A stretch of 64,000 bases of DNA from UBA1660 sp964462035 (GCA_964462035.1 CAYXAP010000010.1:62001-126000); one strand, 5' to 3'. Shown: positions 27,720-36,868, counted from the stretch's first letter. Notes: generated by a model from the letters alone, not told the origin. Made by a program: numbers and translations.

Positions 27720-29513
27720 ATGTCCGCCGCTCCCCCTCAGGGCTATCGCGAGGTCACCTTCGGTGCCGTCGCCCTCGGCGTCATCCAGGGCGCCGTGATG
27801 ACGGCGGCTTTCGTCTACATCGGGATGAAGCTCGGCTTCGGTCTTCCCGGCTCCACGGTCGCGGCGATCCTCGGCTTCGCGCTCCTGCGCGGACTCGGTC
27901 GGAACGTGTTCAAGATCCAGGGCGCCGGCTCGATCGTCGAGAACAACATCAACCAGACGATCGCCTCTGGCATCAACACGGCCTCCGCCGGTGTCGTCTT
28001 CACCTTCCCCGCGCTCTACCTCCTGGGGCTCGGCGACGAGATCAACTTCCCGATCATCATCGTCTCGGCCATCGCCGGATCGTTCATGGGGATCGTGGTG
28101 ATCATTCCGCTGCGCAAGCAGATGATCGAGATCGAGCGGCTGAAGTTCCCGTCGGGCGTCGCCGTTGCGACCATCCTCAAGTCGCCCGGCGCCGGCATGG
28201 ACAAGGCCGTGCTCCTCGGTGCGGGGTTCGTGGTCTCGCTCGGCATCACGCTGGCCACCAAGTTCGAGGTGCTCCCGGAGACCCTCGAGATCGGCGCCTG
28301 GATCCGCGACCTCATCGACGGACCGGACCAGGGCGCGGGCGGCGTGGTCCTCGCCGGTACCGCGCTCTCGCTCTCGATGGCGAACTTCGGCGCGGGCCTG
28401 CTCAGCGGCAAGGGCGGCCTGGCCTTCGCGGTCGGCGGCATCTTGGCCTGGTGGGTCATCGCTCCCTTCGCCGCAGCGCAGGGCTGGGTCCCGGCGGAGG
28501 CCGCTGGCGAGGACCTGAAGTGGGCCGTCTACGGCGCCAACCTCCGCCCGGTCGGCATCGGCGTCCTCATCGGTGGCGCGCTCATGGGCGTCGTCATGAG
28601 CTACCCCGCGCTCAAGGGCGCGATCAGCTCGCTGCGAGCGGCGGCCAAGCTCGCCAAGAGCGGCGAGGCCAGCAACGACGAGCTGCCCCCGAGCGTGCTC
28701 GGCTTCGGCATGGTCGGCGCGTTCCTCGCGCTCTTCGCCGTCGCCATCGTCGGCTCCGAGGGCGCCTGGGCCACCGCCATCAGCGTCGCCGTCGCCGGCA
28801 CCATCTGGCTCGGCCTCGCCGGCCTCATCGTCGCGCAGGCGACGGGCGCCACCGACATCTCACCGCTCAGCGGTCTGGCGCTCATCGCCGTCACGCTGAT
28901 GCTCGCCATCACCGCGAACAACATCATGCTCGCGGTGACGATCGGCGTCGCCGTCTGCGTGGCGACCAACCAGTGCGCCGACATGATGAGCGACCTGAAG
29001 ACCGGCCACCTGGTCGGCTCGGTCCCCCGCCGGCAGCAGCTGGTGCAGTTCATGGTCGCCTGGGTCGGTCCGGCGATCGCCGTCGGCACCGTCTGGCTCC
29101 TCTGGCAGAGCGGACCGGACGGCATGAACGGCTTCGGGCCGGACTCCCCCGCGTGCGTCGACCAGACGGTCGACTGCCTCCCGGCCCCGCAGGCCGGTGC
29201 CCTTCAGGGCATGGTCGAAGGCGTCGTCAGCGGCCAGGCGCCGCTCGACAAGTACCTCGCGGGCGGGGCCATCGGCCTGGCGCTCGCGCTCTTCCCGATC
29301 GGCGGCCTCGGCGTGCTGATCGGTCTCGCGATGTACCTGCCCTTCGAGATCACCCTCGGCTACGGCATCGGCTGCGTCGCCTCGATGCTCCTCGAGAAGT
29401 GGAAGGGGCGCCGCTTCTACGCGGACGTGCTGGTGCCCGTCGCCGCGGGCTTCATCGTCGGCGAGGCACTAACCAGCTTGTCGTTGACCCTCATCAAACT
29501 GGCGACGGGGTGA
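27720..29513 (+). CDS. OPT-family oligopeptide/metal-chelate transporter
   Basis: The 597-residue integral membrane protein begins REVTFGAVALGVIQGAVMTA followed by FVYIGMKLGFGLPGSTVAAILGF and KIQGAGSIVENNINQTIASG, the N-terminal OPT/YSL signature. About 14-16 membrane helices can be traced. OPT proteins import oligopeptides or metal chelates driven by protons. A periplasmic loop (~470-500) contains two cysteines (SPACVDQTVDCLP). It is followed after one base by a small membrane protein, so the two form a unit. It is divergent from the sugar dehydrogenase-like gene. Confidence 0.92.
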   Translation: MSAAPPQGYREVTFGAVALGVIQGAVMTAAFVYIGMKLGFGLPGSTVAAILGFALLRGLGRNVFKIQGAGSIVENNINQTIASGINTASAGVVFTFPALYLLGLGDEINFPIIIVSAIAGSFMGIVVIIPLRKQMIEIERLKFPSGVAVATILKSPGAGMDKAVLLGAGFVVSLGITLATKFEVLPETLEIGAWIRDLIDGPDQGAGGVVLAGTALSLSMANFGAGLLSGKGGLAFAVGGILAWWVIAPFAAAQGWVPAEAAGEDLKWAVYGANLRPVGIGVLIGGALMGVVMSYPALKGAISSLRAAAKLAKSGEASNDELPPSVLGFGMVGAFLALFAVAIVGSEGAWATAISVAVAGTIWLGLAGLIVAQATGATDISPLSGLALIAVTLMLAITANNIMLAVTIGVAVCVATNQCADMMSDLKTGHLVGSVPRRQQLVQFMVAWVGPAIAVGTVWLLWQSGPDGMNGFGPDSPACVDQTVDCLPAPQAGALQGMVEGVVSGQAPLDKYLAGGAIGLALALFPIGGLGVLIGLAMYLPFEITLGYGIGCVASMLLEKWKGRRFYADVLVPVAAGFIVGEALTSLSLTLIKLATG

Positions 29514-29517
29514 CGTG

Positions 29518-30108
29518 ATGAAGTTTGCAGGATTCGGAATCTTCGTCGCCGGCCTCACGGTCGCCTCTTGGTACGCCGCCTACATCCCCGAGGGGACGGG
29601 CACCGAGCGCATCGGGAACTTCTTCTCCACGGTTGGGCTCCAGTTCGGCCTCGGCTTCGCCGCCATGCTCGTGGGCGTCGCCATGGCGCGCTTCAGCAAG
29701 AAGCGCGAGGACCCGTCGACCGAGTCCGAGGGCGCGGTCAGCGACGCGGCGGGCGCCATGAAGCAGGTGCAGCTCATCGCCGACCGCCTCGCCGAGCTCA
29801 CCGAAGACGAGGAGCTCACCGTCGAGCGCGTTGCCGGTCAGTCCGAGCAGCTCGCGGCGAAGATCGATCTCATCCTCAGCGAGGACGTCCCCGTCTTCCT
29901 CGACGCGCGGCCCGAGATCATCGAGAAGTACGGCCTCGAGACCTTCGCCGAGCTCATCGGGCACTTCGCGGTCATGGAGCGCGCTACTGCTCGCGCCTGG
30001 AGCGCGATCACGGACAACGCCTGGGACGAGGTCCCGCCGAGCGTCGAGAAGGCCCAGGCCGCCATCGCCCGCGCCCTCGAGGTCGCTCAGGCCGCCAAGC
30101 CCAGCTGA
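29518..30108 (+). CDS. Small membrane protein coupled to the OPT transporter
   Basis: This 196-residue protein may start at GTG 29515 or ATG 29518. Two membrane helices lie at ~3-20 (FGIFVAGLTVASWYAAYI) and ~35-57 (GLQFGLGFAAMLVGVAMA), followed by a long cytosolic helical domain rich in Ala/Glu (~70-196). There is no known motif. It begins 1-4 bases after the OPT stop, suggesting co-translation and a possible accessory or regulatory subunit role. That role is inferred only from the junction. Confidence 0.7.
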   Translation: MKFAGFGIFVAGLTVASWYAAYIPEGTGTERIGNFFSTVGLQFGLGFAAMLVGVAMARFSKKREDPSTESEGAVSDAAGAMKQVQLIADRLAELTEDEELTVERVAGQSEQLAAKIDLILSEDVPVFLDARPEIIEKYGLETFAELIGHFAVMERATARAWSAITDNAWDEVPPSVEKAQAAIARALEVAQAAKPS

Positions 30109-30144
30109 GCGCGTTCGCCGCCCGGGCCGAACGGACCGACGACG

Positions 30145-31185
30145 TCAGTCGCAGGCGTAGCAGCACGCGATGGCGCGGACCGCGCCGCCGCAGGGCCCAC
30201 CATCGTTGTCGCCACCGCCCGCGTGCCCGTCGGCCGGGTCGCCGGTGTAGGCCGTGTCCTGATCGAAGTAGTAGGAGTGCGGTCCCATCACTTCGCCTAC
30301 CCCGGTCGCATCCACGAAGTTGAGGCGGGCGTACTCGCCGTCGGCGATGTGGCCGGTCGGATAGGTCCAGTCGTTGCACCGGCCCCCGGCGCCGGGCGGC
30401 GACGTGATCGTTCCGCCATCCATCATCACGGTCAGGTTCACGCGGTGGAGCCAGATGTCGGTGTCCGACGGAATCCCGTCGAGCTGGCCGCGCGCCTGTG
30501 CGGTCAGCAGCTCCTCATAGGTGCATACGTGGTCCGCGCCGAGGGACTGGCACTGGGCGTTGCCGGCGGCGACGCCGATGTCGGCGCCGAACTGCCAGAC
30601 CGAGGTGTGCTCCGGCGTGAGCGTCGCGAACACCGCCGTGCTCGGGTGGTCGCAGTCGATGCTGCAGACCGAGGGCTCGCCCTCGCAGAGGTAGCCGTCG
30701 GTGACGCTGCACTCGTCACAGCCGTCGGCGGCATCCTCGTTCATGTCGTCGCATTCCTCGTCGCCGACGACCATTCCGTCGCCGCACTCGGGCGTACACA
30801 CGCTCGGCTCGGCGGTGTCGCAGAGGTAGCCGTCGTCGATGCTGCAGTCCGAGCAACCGTCGTCCGCGTCACCGTTGTCGTCGTCGCACTCCTCCCCGTC
30901 GTCGATCACACCGTTGGGGCAGGTCGGGCCGCCATCGCCGGGGCCTCCATCCGCCGGGCCCAGATCGGAACCGCCCGGACCCATGTCGGTGCCGGGGCCG
31001 CATTCGCAGGTGCCGAAGGTGCCATCCGAGCTGCACTCCTGGACGCCCATCAGGCCACCGGCGCACGCGCAGACCTGCGTGGTGCCTTCGACGCATTGGG
31101 GCGCATCGTCGTCACCGCACCCCATCGCCAACACCACCATCACCGGCACCCACCCTCGCCATGGACGAATCATGAGAGCTGTCAT
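30145..31185 (-). CDS. DUF4215-repeat Cys-rich lipoprotein
   Basis: This protein of about 346 residues has a lipoprotein signal (VMVVLAMGCGDDD); ATG 31173 is an alternative start giving a more usual signal length. After an Asp/Gly/Pro linker come two Myxococcus Cys-rich (DUF4215) repeats, GEECDDDNGDADDGCSDC and DEECDDMNEDAADGCDEC, each ending in a xGYLC...PSVC unit. The C-terminal ~170 residues form a separate domain (FATLTPEHTSVWQFGADIG, CYACD end) containing further disulphide candidates. The protein is surface-exposed or periplasmic, of unknown function. It converges with the OPT partner gene. Confidence 0.82.
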   Translation of the reverse strand: MTALMIRPWRGWVPVMVVLAMGCGDDDAPQCVEGTTQVCACAGGLMGVQECSSDGTFGTCECGPGTDMGPGGSDLGPADGGPGDGGPTCPNGVIDDGEECDDDNGDADDGCSDCSIDDGYLCDTAEPSVCTPECGDGMVVGDEECDDMNEDAADGCDECSVTDGYLCEGEPSVCSIDCDHPSTAVFATLTPEHTSVWQFGADIGVAAGNAQCQSLGADHVCTYEELLTAQARGQLDGIPSDTDIWLHRVNLTVMMDGGTITSPPGAGGRCNDWTYPTGHIADGEYARLNFVDATGVGEVMGPHSYYFDQDTAYTGDPADGHAGGGDNDGGPCGGAVRAIACCYACD

Positions 31186-31286
31186 CGCTCGCTCGGACCC
31201 GTGGCGTCAAGCGCGCTCCATCAGGGCTACTCGTCCGCTCGGGCTCGGAGTCGGCGTGTCTCGGGGAAGTGGTCGCCGCGGTGGCG

Positions 31287-32174
31287 CTAGCCAGCGCTCG
31301 CTCGTTCCGCTGCGTTCGGACCGTCGAGGCGGCGCAGGATCGCGGTGATGGCAGAGGCCGACATCAGCACGAGGAGCGCGTAGAGCATCGGCATCTGGAG
31401 CATGCGCTCGCCGGTGGCCTCGTCGAAGCTCGCGAGGATGATCCCGAACGCGAGCGGGCTGTTCTGGATGGAGGTCTCGAAGGCCACCGCTCGCCGTTGC
31501 GGCAGCTCGAGCCCCACGAGCCGGGCGCCGCCGAGACCGAGGACGAAGCCGAGCAGGCCGAGCAGCAGCGCCGCGCCGACCATGCTCGCGCTCACCGCCT
31601 TCAGCGCGTCGAGGTTGTTGACCACGGTGGAGACCACGATCAGCAGCAGCACCGCGATGCCGCTGTGGCTCCCGAGTCGCTCGAGCCGTTTCGCCCAGCG
31701 CTCGCTGCGCGAGCGAATCCACATGCCGAGCGCGACGGGCAGCAGCATCACCACCAGCGTGCCGACCACGCTCCCGAAGGGGATCGAGAGCTCGGCGCTG
31801 GTGAAGGGCGTGGCGTAGAGCCAGAGCACCGCGGGCATCGCGGCGACTGCCACGACGGTGGAGGTCACGGTCATGCTGATGCTCAGGGCGACGTCCGAGC
31901 GCGCGTAGTACGCGAAGAGGTTCGAGGTGGTGCCGCCGGGCGTGCTCCCGATGAGGATCAGACCGATGGCCATCTCCGCGGGCAGGCCGAATCCCTTGGC
32001 CAGCCCGAACGCGATGAGGGGCATCCAGCCGAACTGGGACGCGATGCCCACCAGCAGCGCCTTCGGCTTCCGGGCGACCGCTGCGAACTCCCTCGGCTTC
32101 AAGGTGCAGCCCATGCCGAGCATGAGCACCACGAGCAGCAGCGCGAGGAGGATGCGTTCGAAGCCGGTGATCAT
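31287..32174 (-). CDS. Bile acid:sodium symporter (BASS/SBF-like) family transporter
   Basis: The 295-residue protein starts at ATG 32174 and has about ten hydrophobic helices. Family signatures are MLGMGCTLKPREFAAVARKP, the broken-helix GSTPGGTTSNLFAYYARSDV, and AFETSIQNSPLAFGIILASF, the second crossover motif. BASS proteins couple Na+ to uptake of bile acids or small organic anions such as pyruvate or pantothenate; the substrate cannot be read here. No co-directed neighbour is close enough to form an operon. Confidence 0.9.
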   Translation of the reverse strand: MITGFERILLALLLVVLMLGMGCTLKPREFAAVARKPKALLVGIASQFGWMPLIAFGLAKGFGLPAEMAIGLILIGSTPGGTTSNLFAYYARSDVALSISMTVTSTVVAVAAMPAVLWLYATPFTSAELSIPFGSVVGTLVVMLLPVALGMWIRSRSERWAKRLERLGSHSGIAVLLLIVVSTVVNNLDALKAVSASMVGAALLLGLLGFVLGLGGARLVGLELPQRRAVAFETSIQNSPLAFGIILASFDEATGERMLQMPMLYALLVLMSASAITAILRRLDGPNAAERASAG

Positions 32175-32254
32175 GGCGGACGGGTGGTAGCAGAGACCGC
32201 GCCGTTCGCACCGGTGGGCGACGCGTTTTTCGGCGAACTTCGTTCGGCGTCGCG

Positions 32255-33598
32255 CTACAGGATCTGCGGTACGCAGGTGCCCGCCGCGCACACCAGCGGT
32301 GCGCAGCAGTCGTTGTTGGTGGCGCAGTCACCGCAGCGGCCGCCGATGCAGGCCTGGTTCCCGCAGTCGAGGCAGCTGGTGCAGCTCCCCGTCGTCGGGC
32401 AACCGTCGCCGGTCGCCCCGAGCGCCTTGTCGTAGTGCACGGTCAGCGGACCGCTGGCGGCGATCCGTCGGGCGAAGAGGCTCCCGAAGACCTCCACCGA
32501 TGCTGGCGTGACCAGCTCCGCGTTCGGCGCGTAGACGTTGCCGGCAAAGGTGGCGCCACCGGCGAGCTCGAGGGTGCCGCCGCCTCCGACGTAGATCCGC
32601 GCGTTGGCGGGTTGGCTCACGTCCCCGAGCGTCCAGCGCGCTTGGCCGAGGACGTTGCCCGCGATGAAGAGATCGATCTCGGCGCCCGGCGCCAGGTCGA
32701 TCGTCAGCTGCCCGAGGGCGAGGTCGCCAGCGACGAAGAGCGCGACCCGGCCGGTCGCTTCGATGGTCAGGGATTCTCCGTCGACGCGGTCCACGTGGTA
32801 CCGGCCGCACGGGAGGGTGATGCGTACGTCCCCGGTCAGACCCCCGAGCCCGTCGGCGCTCAGGCCGACGCCGGCGTTGTCGTTCTCGGAGGCGTGGGCG
32901 GCGACCAGGGCGCCGATGTCGAGGAGGCGCCCGGGCGTGCAGTCGCAGGGCGGCGGCACGTCCACCGGACCGGTGTCACGTCGCGGCGCTTCGTCGATGC
33001 CTCGCGCCTCCACGGTCGCTCCGTCCGGCACGAGCACGGTGCCGCCGACGAAGAGATCCTGCACGCGGAGGTCGCCGTTCACCGACGCGTCGCCACCGAC
33101 GGCCAGCAAGCCGTCGCCGTTCAGCGGACCCGCGCTCTGCAGCCGCGCGCGCACCCGCAGATCGGTCGAGCCGAAGAGGAGCCCGCTCCCCCCGACGTCG
33201 AGGCCGCCCCCCACGTCGATATCGGCGGACGCGTCGAAGCGGCCGTTCGTCGCCAGCGAACCGCCGCCCTCGCCGCTGGTGTAGGGACCGTCTCTGGAGT
33301 CGAAGGCGTCCGTGGTCACCGGCGCGCTGAGCGCCATGCCCTCGCACGTACAGATGGCATAGCGAAAGGTCGTCTGCGCGACCGCGCCCGTACAGCCGAG
33401 CCGCCCGTCGCCGACCAACACGAGCGGTCCATCGCCTTCGCAGAAGCCCACCTCTGCATCGCCCATCTCGGCGTCCAACACCTCGGCGTCCAACACCTCG
33501 GCGTCTGGGATGGTCGGCGATCCGTCCGGGCGCACGGCGACGACGTCGACCTGAGTGCAGGCGACCAAGCAGACGAGCAGCAGCGGGCGGGCGCTCAT
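32255..33598 (-). CDS. Surface lipoprotein with beta-helical DUF7305-type domain
   Basis: The 447-residue protein starts at ATG 33598 with a lipoprotein signal (LLLVCLVAC). A short acidic repeat (DAEVLDAEVLDAEMGDAEV) follows. The bulk is strand-rich repeats with regular GGxLxVGG and GDLxVxGDL spacing, like a bactofilin/beta-helix, then LFVAGDLALGQLTIDLAPG, GATFAGNVYAPNAELVTP and LTVHYDKAL. The VYAPNA and HYDxAL motifs are typical of the DUF7305/polymer-forming class. The last ~45 residues hold ten cysteines. It is the last gene of a four-gene operon in which every junction overlaps; the sigma/anti-sigma genes upstream suggest it is part of the output or sensing surface. That link is inference. 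Confidence 0.78.
   Translation of the reverse strand: MSARPLLLVCLVACTQVDVVAVRPDGSPTIPDAEVLDAEVLDAEMGDAEVGFCEGDGPLVLVGDGRLGCTGAVAQTTFRYAICTCEGMALSAPVTTDAFDSRDGPYTSGEGGGSLATNGRFDASADIDVGGGLDVGGSGLLFGSTDLRVRARLQSAGPLNGDGLLAVGGDASVNGDLRVQDLFVGGTVLVPDGATVEARGIDEAPRRDTGPVDVPPPCDCTPGRLLDIGALVAAHASENDNAGVGLSADGLGGLTGDVRITLPCGRYHVDRVDGESLTIEATGRVALFVAGDLALGQLTIDLAPGAEIDLFIAGNVLGQARWTLGDVSQPANARIYVGGGGTLELAGGATFAGNVYAPNAELVTPASVEVFGSLFARRIAASGPLTVHYDKALGATGDGCPTTGSCTSCLDCGNQACIGGRCGDCATNNDCCAPLVCAAGTCVPQIL
33466..33508. repeat. Tandem 15-bp repeat in the lipoprotein gene
   Basis: The unit CCTCGGCGTCCAACA occurs with near-identical copies from 33466 to 33508 and encodes DAEVL-type acidic repeats just after the lipidated Cys. 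It forms a flexible acidic linker and could vary in copy number. Confidence 0.7.
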
Positions 33599-34371
33599 CG
33601 AGAGGCGGCGGCCTCCAGCTCTGTGAGTCGCTCGCGCGCTCGCGCGGCATAGGCGGAGCGAGGGTGCCGTTCGAGGAGCCCCTCCAGCGCCCGTCGCTCG
33701 CCGACCCGGTCGCCGGTTCGTCGGAGCGCGCGCGCCAGCCCGTCGCGGGCCTCGGGGTCGAGTGGTCCGCCGATGCGAATCGCGGCGCGGAAGAGGCGGG
33801 CGGCCGCACCCGCACGGTTCAGGCGCTCGAGGCGGATGTTGGCCGCGGCGACCTGGGCCACGTAGGCCGCGTGGGTGCCCGGGTAGGCACTGGTGACCTC
33901 GAGGTAGGTCCGCTCGGCATCGGCCCAGCGCCGCGCGCCGCGCAGGCGGTTGGCTTCTTGGAGGAGGTCGTCGGGCGTTCGCTCCGGGACCATCCGCGCA
34001 CGGCGGCGTCGGCGCTGCGGGCTCATGCCGGGCTCGGTGTCGCCCTCCTCGAGGATCTCGACCGGTTCGGGGAAGCTGGGCGTCTCGACCTCCGGCTCTC
34101 CGATGTGAGGCGTGGTGTCGATCTGCGGCGTGCGGTCCGGTCCTTGGAGAACCATCGCCGCCGTCGCCGCACCGGCGACCAGCATCACCGCGGCCGCCGT
34201 CGCCCACCACGCGGCGCTCTTGCCCGCGGTGGCGCTCGGGCTCGCCCCCGGCGACCCGGCCCAGGCGTCGAGCGCTCCAGCGACCAAGGCTTCGGCCTCT
34301 GCGTCGTCGAGCGGCCGAGCGGGGCCCTCGCCGTCGAGATCGAATAGCTCGTCGAGCGTCGATCGGTTCAT
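33595..34371 (-). CDS. Membrane-anchored TPR protein, putative anti-sigma factor
   Basis: This 258-residue protein has a ~50-residue cytosolic N-terminus (STLDELFDLDGEGPARPL), a membrane helix (~54-75, AAWWATAAAVMLVAGAATAA), a Pro/Glu linker, an Arg-rich patch, and a periplasmic TPR-like helical domain (RLRGARRWADAERTYLEVTS, AALFRAAIRIGG-like repeats). It lies directly downstream of an ECF sigma gene with a 4-base overlap, the standard position for an anti-sigma factor. No HxxxCxxC zinc motif is present, so it would be a non-ZAS type. The function is inferred from position and topology. Confidence 0.7.
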   Translation of the reverse strand: MNRSTLDELFDLDGEGPARPLDDAEAEALVAGALDAWAGSPGASPSATAGKSAAWWATAAAVMLVAGAATAAMVLQGPDRTPQIDTTPHIGEPEVETPSFPEPVEILEEGDTEPGMSPQRRRRRARMVPERTPDDLLQEANRLRGARRWADAERTYLEVTSAYPGTHAAYVAQVAAANIRLERLNRAGAAARLFRAAIRIGGPLDPEARDGLARALRRTGDRVGERRALEGLLERHPRSAYAARARERLTELEAAASR

Positions 34372-34931
34372 CGTTCCCCCTCCTGTCGGAGCTTGCTCTT
34401 GGCGAGCCGAAGGCGGCTCTTGGCGGTGTCGAAAGGCACGCCGAGCTCCTCGGCGACCTCGGGCACGCTCATCCCGAGCGCATGGTGGAGCACGAGCGCG
34501 TGCCGTTGATCGTCGGGCAGCGCATCGAGGAGCCGCGCCAGCTCTCGCCGGTCCAGGTAGCGGTCGGGTCGTTCGCCTTCGCCGCGGACCACCCGCAGGG
34601 TCGGCACCACCTCGTCGCGACGCTGACGCTCCGCGCGGCGCTTCTTCGCGTAGCGCAGCGTCTCACGAACGGTGATCCGGTCGGCCCAGGCCTCGAAGCT
34701 GCCCTCGGCCCGATAGGTCTTCAGCCCCTTGAGGATGGCGATGAGCGAGAGCTGCGCCATGTCGTCGACCTCCGAGTCACCGCGGACGAGGTAGCGCACG
34801 AGGTTCCGGACCCGCGGGAGCAACCGCCGCATCAGCCGGCCGGCCGCCCGCCGGTCGCCCTTCTGGGCGAGGCGGATGTCGGGGTCCGCTTCGTTCGCAG
34901 GACCGATGTCGGGCAAGGCCATCACGATCAT
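34368..34931 (-). CDS. ECF sigma factor
   Basis: The 187-residue protein has region 2 (RLMRRLLPRVRNLVRYLVRG, DDMAQLSLIAILKGLKTYR) and region 4 (LARLLDALPDDQRHALVLHH, MSVPEVAEELGVPFDTAKSRLRLAKSKL) of sigma70-like ECF factors, separated by a basic linker (KKRRAERQRR). It would direct RNA polymerase to a stress or envelope regulon, probably including its own operon. Both ends overlap neighbours by 4 bases: the outer-membrane protein gene upstream and the putative anti-sigma gene downstream. The ATG at 34931 or 34922 could be used. Confidence 0.92.
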   Translation of the reverse strand: MIVMALPDIGPANEADPDIRLAQKGDRRAAGRLMRRLLPRVRNLVRYLVRGDSEVDDMAQLSLIAILKGLKTYRAEGSFEAWADRITVRETLRYAKKRRAERQRRDEVVPTLRVVRGEGERPDRYLDRRELARLLDALPDDQRHALVLHHALGMSVPEVAEELGVPFDTAKSRLRLAKSKLRQEGER

Positions 34932-35953
34932 GGAGGAGACTCCGGTCGAGATCGGGTCAACGCGTGGACCTCGAGGCTCAAATTGATGAAGGGCTGGACG
35001 GCCCAGGGCTCCGCTACGGCGCCACCATTGGCCTCGAATCGAGGCCTCGGAGCGAGCGCGTCGGCGCCCACGTCGAGACGCAACGATAGGTGATCATGGA
35101 GGAAAGCGCGGATGCCCACCCGCGCGCCGAGCGCTGCGCTGACGACACGGGTGCCTGGGGTGGCGATCAGCGGGGGCTCGACGGCCACCGTCTCGCGTCG
35201 CTGGACGAAGGCCCCGATGCGGATGGCGCCGGTGACTTCGACCGGACGGCGGTCGATCGCCGCACCGAGCTCGAGGGCGACACCGTGGCGAGCGAGGCGG
35301 ATCTCGGCGCCCGGCGCCTCGATCGCTGCGCCGAGCGCGAACTGGAACGCGGCACCGATCCGTAGGGCTCGATGGCCGATCGAGACGCTGCCGCTCGGTC
35401 CGGTCTGCAGCGAGCTCACACCGTCGAGCGCACCCCACCAGCCGACGCCGAGGGCGACGAAGGTGTCGGACGTCGGGAGGGGGGCTGGCTCCGGAGCCGG
35501 CGGCTCCGGCTCGGGCTCGGGCTCGGGCTCCGGCTCCGGCTCCACGGCGACGCCGATCGTACCGCCCGCCGAGAGGGCTCGCAGCGATGAGCGGAGTGAC
35601 ACGGCGATCGACTCGAAGAGCGTCGAGTCCGGGTGAGCCTCGCCGGTCGGTCGGTCGAAAACCCGCGCCAGCAGTCGGCGCTCGTCCCGATCGAGGAGGT
35701 GCAGCACCGCGCCGGTCTCGGTACGCGAGACCCAGACGACCACTCGGCTCTCGCTGGTCTCGAGGACGGTCTGGATGGGCGGTGGCGGGCTCGGGTCGCG
35801 GGCGACCGTCCAGGGCAGGTCCGAGAGCTGCCCACGGATCCGCTCCTCGAGGGTGTCGTCCATCGGTCCGGCCAGGGTCAGCGATTGCGCCGCCACCATC
35901 GAAGGGAGGGCGGAACCGAGGAGGGCCAAGGCGATGGCGAGACGAAGCACCAC
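34928..35953 (-). CDS. Outer-membrane barrel-like protein heading the sigma operon
   Basis: This 341-residue protein starts at one of two adjacent GTG codons (35953 or 35950), with CATACT a few bases upstream. A signal peptide (ALALLGSALPSMVAAQ) precedes a ~110-residue alpha/beta domain, a (PE)n linker of about seven PE units (~140-155), and ~180 residues of alternating amphipathic strands that look like a beta-barrel (TFVALGVGWWGALDG, ALRIGAAFQFALGAAI, HLSLRLDVGADAL). It is the first gene of the overlapping sigma operon. A periplasmic N-domain plus barrel could act as the envelope sensor; this is inference. Confidence 0.72.
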   Translation of the reverse strand: MVLRLAIALALLGSALPSMVAAQSLTLAGPMDDTLEERIRGQLSDLPWTVARDPSPPPPIQTVLETSESRVVVWVSRTETGAVLHLLDRDERRLLARVFDRPTGEAHPDSTLFESIAVSLRSSLRALSAGGTIGVAVEPEPEPEPEPEPEPPAPEPAPLPTSDTFVALGVGWWGALDGVSSLQTGPSGSVSIGHRALRIGAAFQFALGAAIEAPGAEIRLARHGVALELGAAIDRRPVEVTGAIRIGAFVQRRETVAVEPPLIATPGTRVVSAALGARVGIRAFLHDHLSLRLDVGADALAPRPRFEANGGAVAEPWAVQPFINLSLEVHALTRSRPESPP

Positions 35954-36013
35954 CCACAGTATGACCCGAACGGTCGCGTCCGCGGATGTCTCGAGGGCGA
36001 ACGACGCTCTCGC

Positions 36014-36868
36014 TCAGAGCGTCGGTCGGATGATCCGATAGGTCTGCGAGATGTCGTAGGTGCTCTCGCGTCCCGCGCTCTGCGCACCCCAACCGGGGTG
36101 CGAGATCACGCTGGCCCAACCATTGGCCCGGTCCGTCCACCGTACGAACATCACGCTGTGCGTGCCCACCGGAGTGCGGTGCGGATCGTTGACGATGTAG
36201 AGCCAATCGCCTGGGCGGATGTCGGACAGATCGGCGTAGGGACCGTCGCGCTCGGCACGGTAGACGATGCGGCGCTTGCGCCAGCTCCGGTGGCCCGCGC
36301 GGGCGTAGACCTCGGAGAGATATCGGTAGCAAGAGCCCAGAATGGGCTCGCCCCTGGCGATGACCTGGCGGGCCGTGAGGATCGAGTGCATGCCCGGGTC
36401 GGGGTGGAGCCTCGGCCCCGGCGGCGGCGACGGGGCACGCCGTCGTCGGCGCGGGCGGCCCGCCGTCTCCGCCTCGGCGGCCTCGTCCGCTTCGGCGGCT
36501 TCGTCCGCGGCGGCCTCGGCCTCCCAGTCGAGCTCGACGCCGACCGCGACCGGGCCGAGCCGCAAGCCGTTCGCGAGCTCCATGTCTTCCGCCGCGGGGA
36601 AGAGGTCGGCCCCCTCGTTCAGATCGACGGCGACGGTGAGCGCCGGCTCGAAGGGCGGAGGCTCCGGCTCGGTCGTGGGCTCGGCGGGAGGAGGCTCGGG
36701 TGGCCCTTCGTCGCGGGGAGCGGGTTCCGTAGGACTGGTGGGGGCGACGGTCATGAGGTCCGTCACCTGCCGTTCGCTCCGAGCTCCAGCGTAGAGCGCG
36801 CCGCTCATCATCGTCCCGATGACGCCAGCCAGGAGCAGGATGCGGAGCCCTTCCACGGGCTCGTTCAT
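36014..36868 (-). CDS. Membrane-anchored NlpC/P60-like protein
   Basis: The 284-residue protein has an N-terminal membrane segment (ILLLAGVIGTMMSGALYAG), a long Pro/Glu/Ala linker with a basic RPRRRRR patch (~30-150) and a C-terminal ~130-residue domain. That domain contains GSCYRYLSEVYARAGH (candidate nucleophile Cys), RPGDWLYIVNDPH and GTHSVMFVRW (candidate His), the Cys-His order of NlpC/P60/CHAP-like peptidoglycan hydrolases. I infer cleavage of a wall peptide or amide bond, but the catalytic third residue is not certain. It lies upstream of, but does not overlap, the sigma operon on the same strand. Confidence 0.68.
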   Translation of the reverse strand: MNEPVEGLRILLLAGVIGTMMSGALYAGARSERQVTDLMTVAPTSPTEPAPRDEGPPEPPPAEPTTEPEPPPFEPALTVAVDLNEGADLFPAAEDMELANGLRLGPVAVGVELDWEAEAAADEAAEADEAAEAETAGRPRRRRRAPSPPPGPRLHPDPGMHSILTARQVIARGEPILGSCYRYLSEVYARAGHRSWRKRRIVYRAERDGPYADLSDIRPGDWLYIVNDPHRTPVGTHSVMFVRWTDRANGWASVISHPGWGAQSAGRESTYDISQTYRIIRPTL

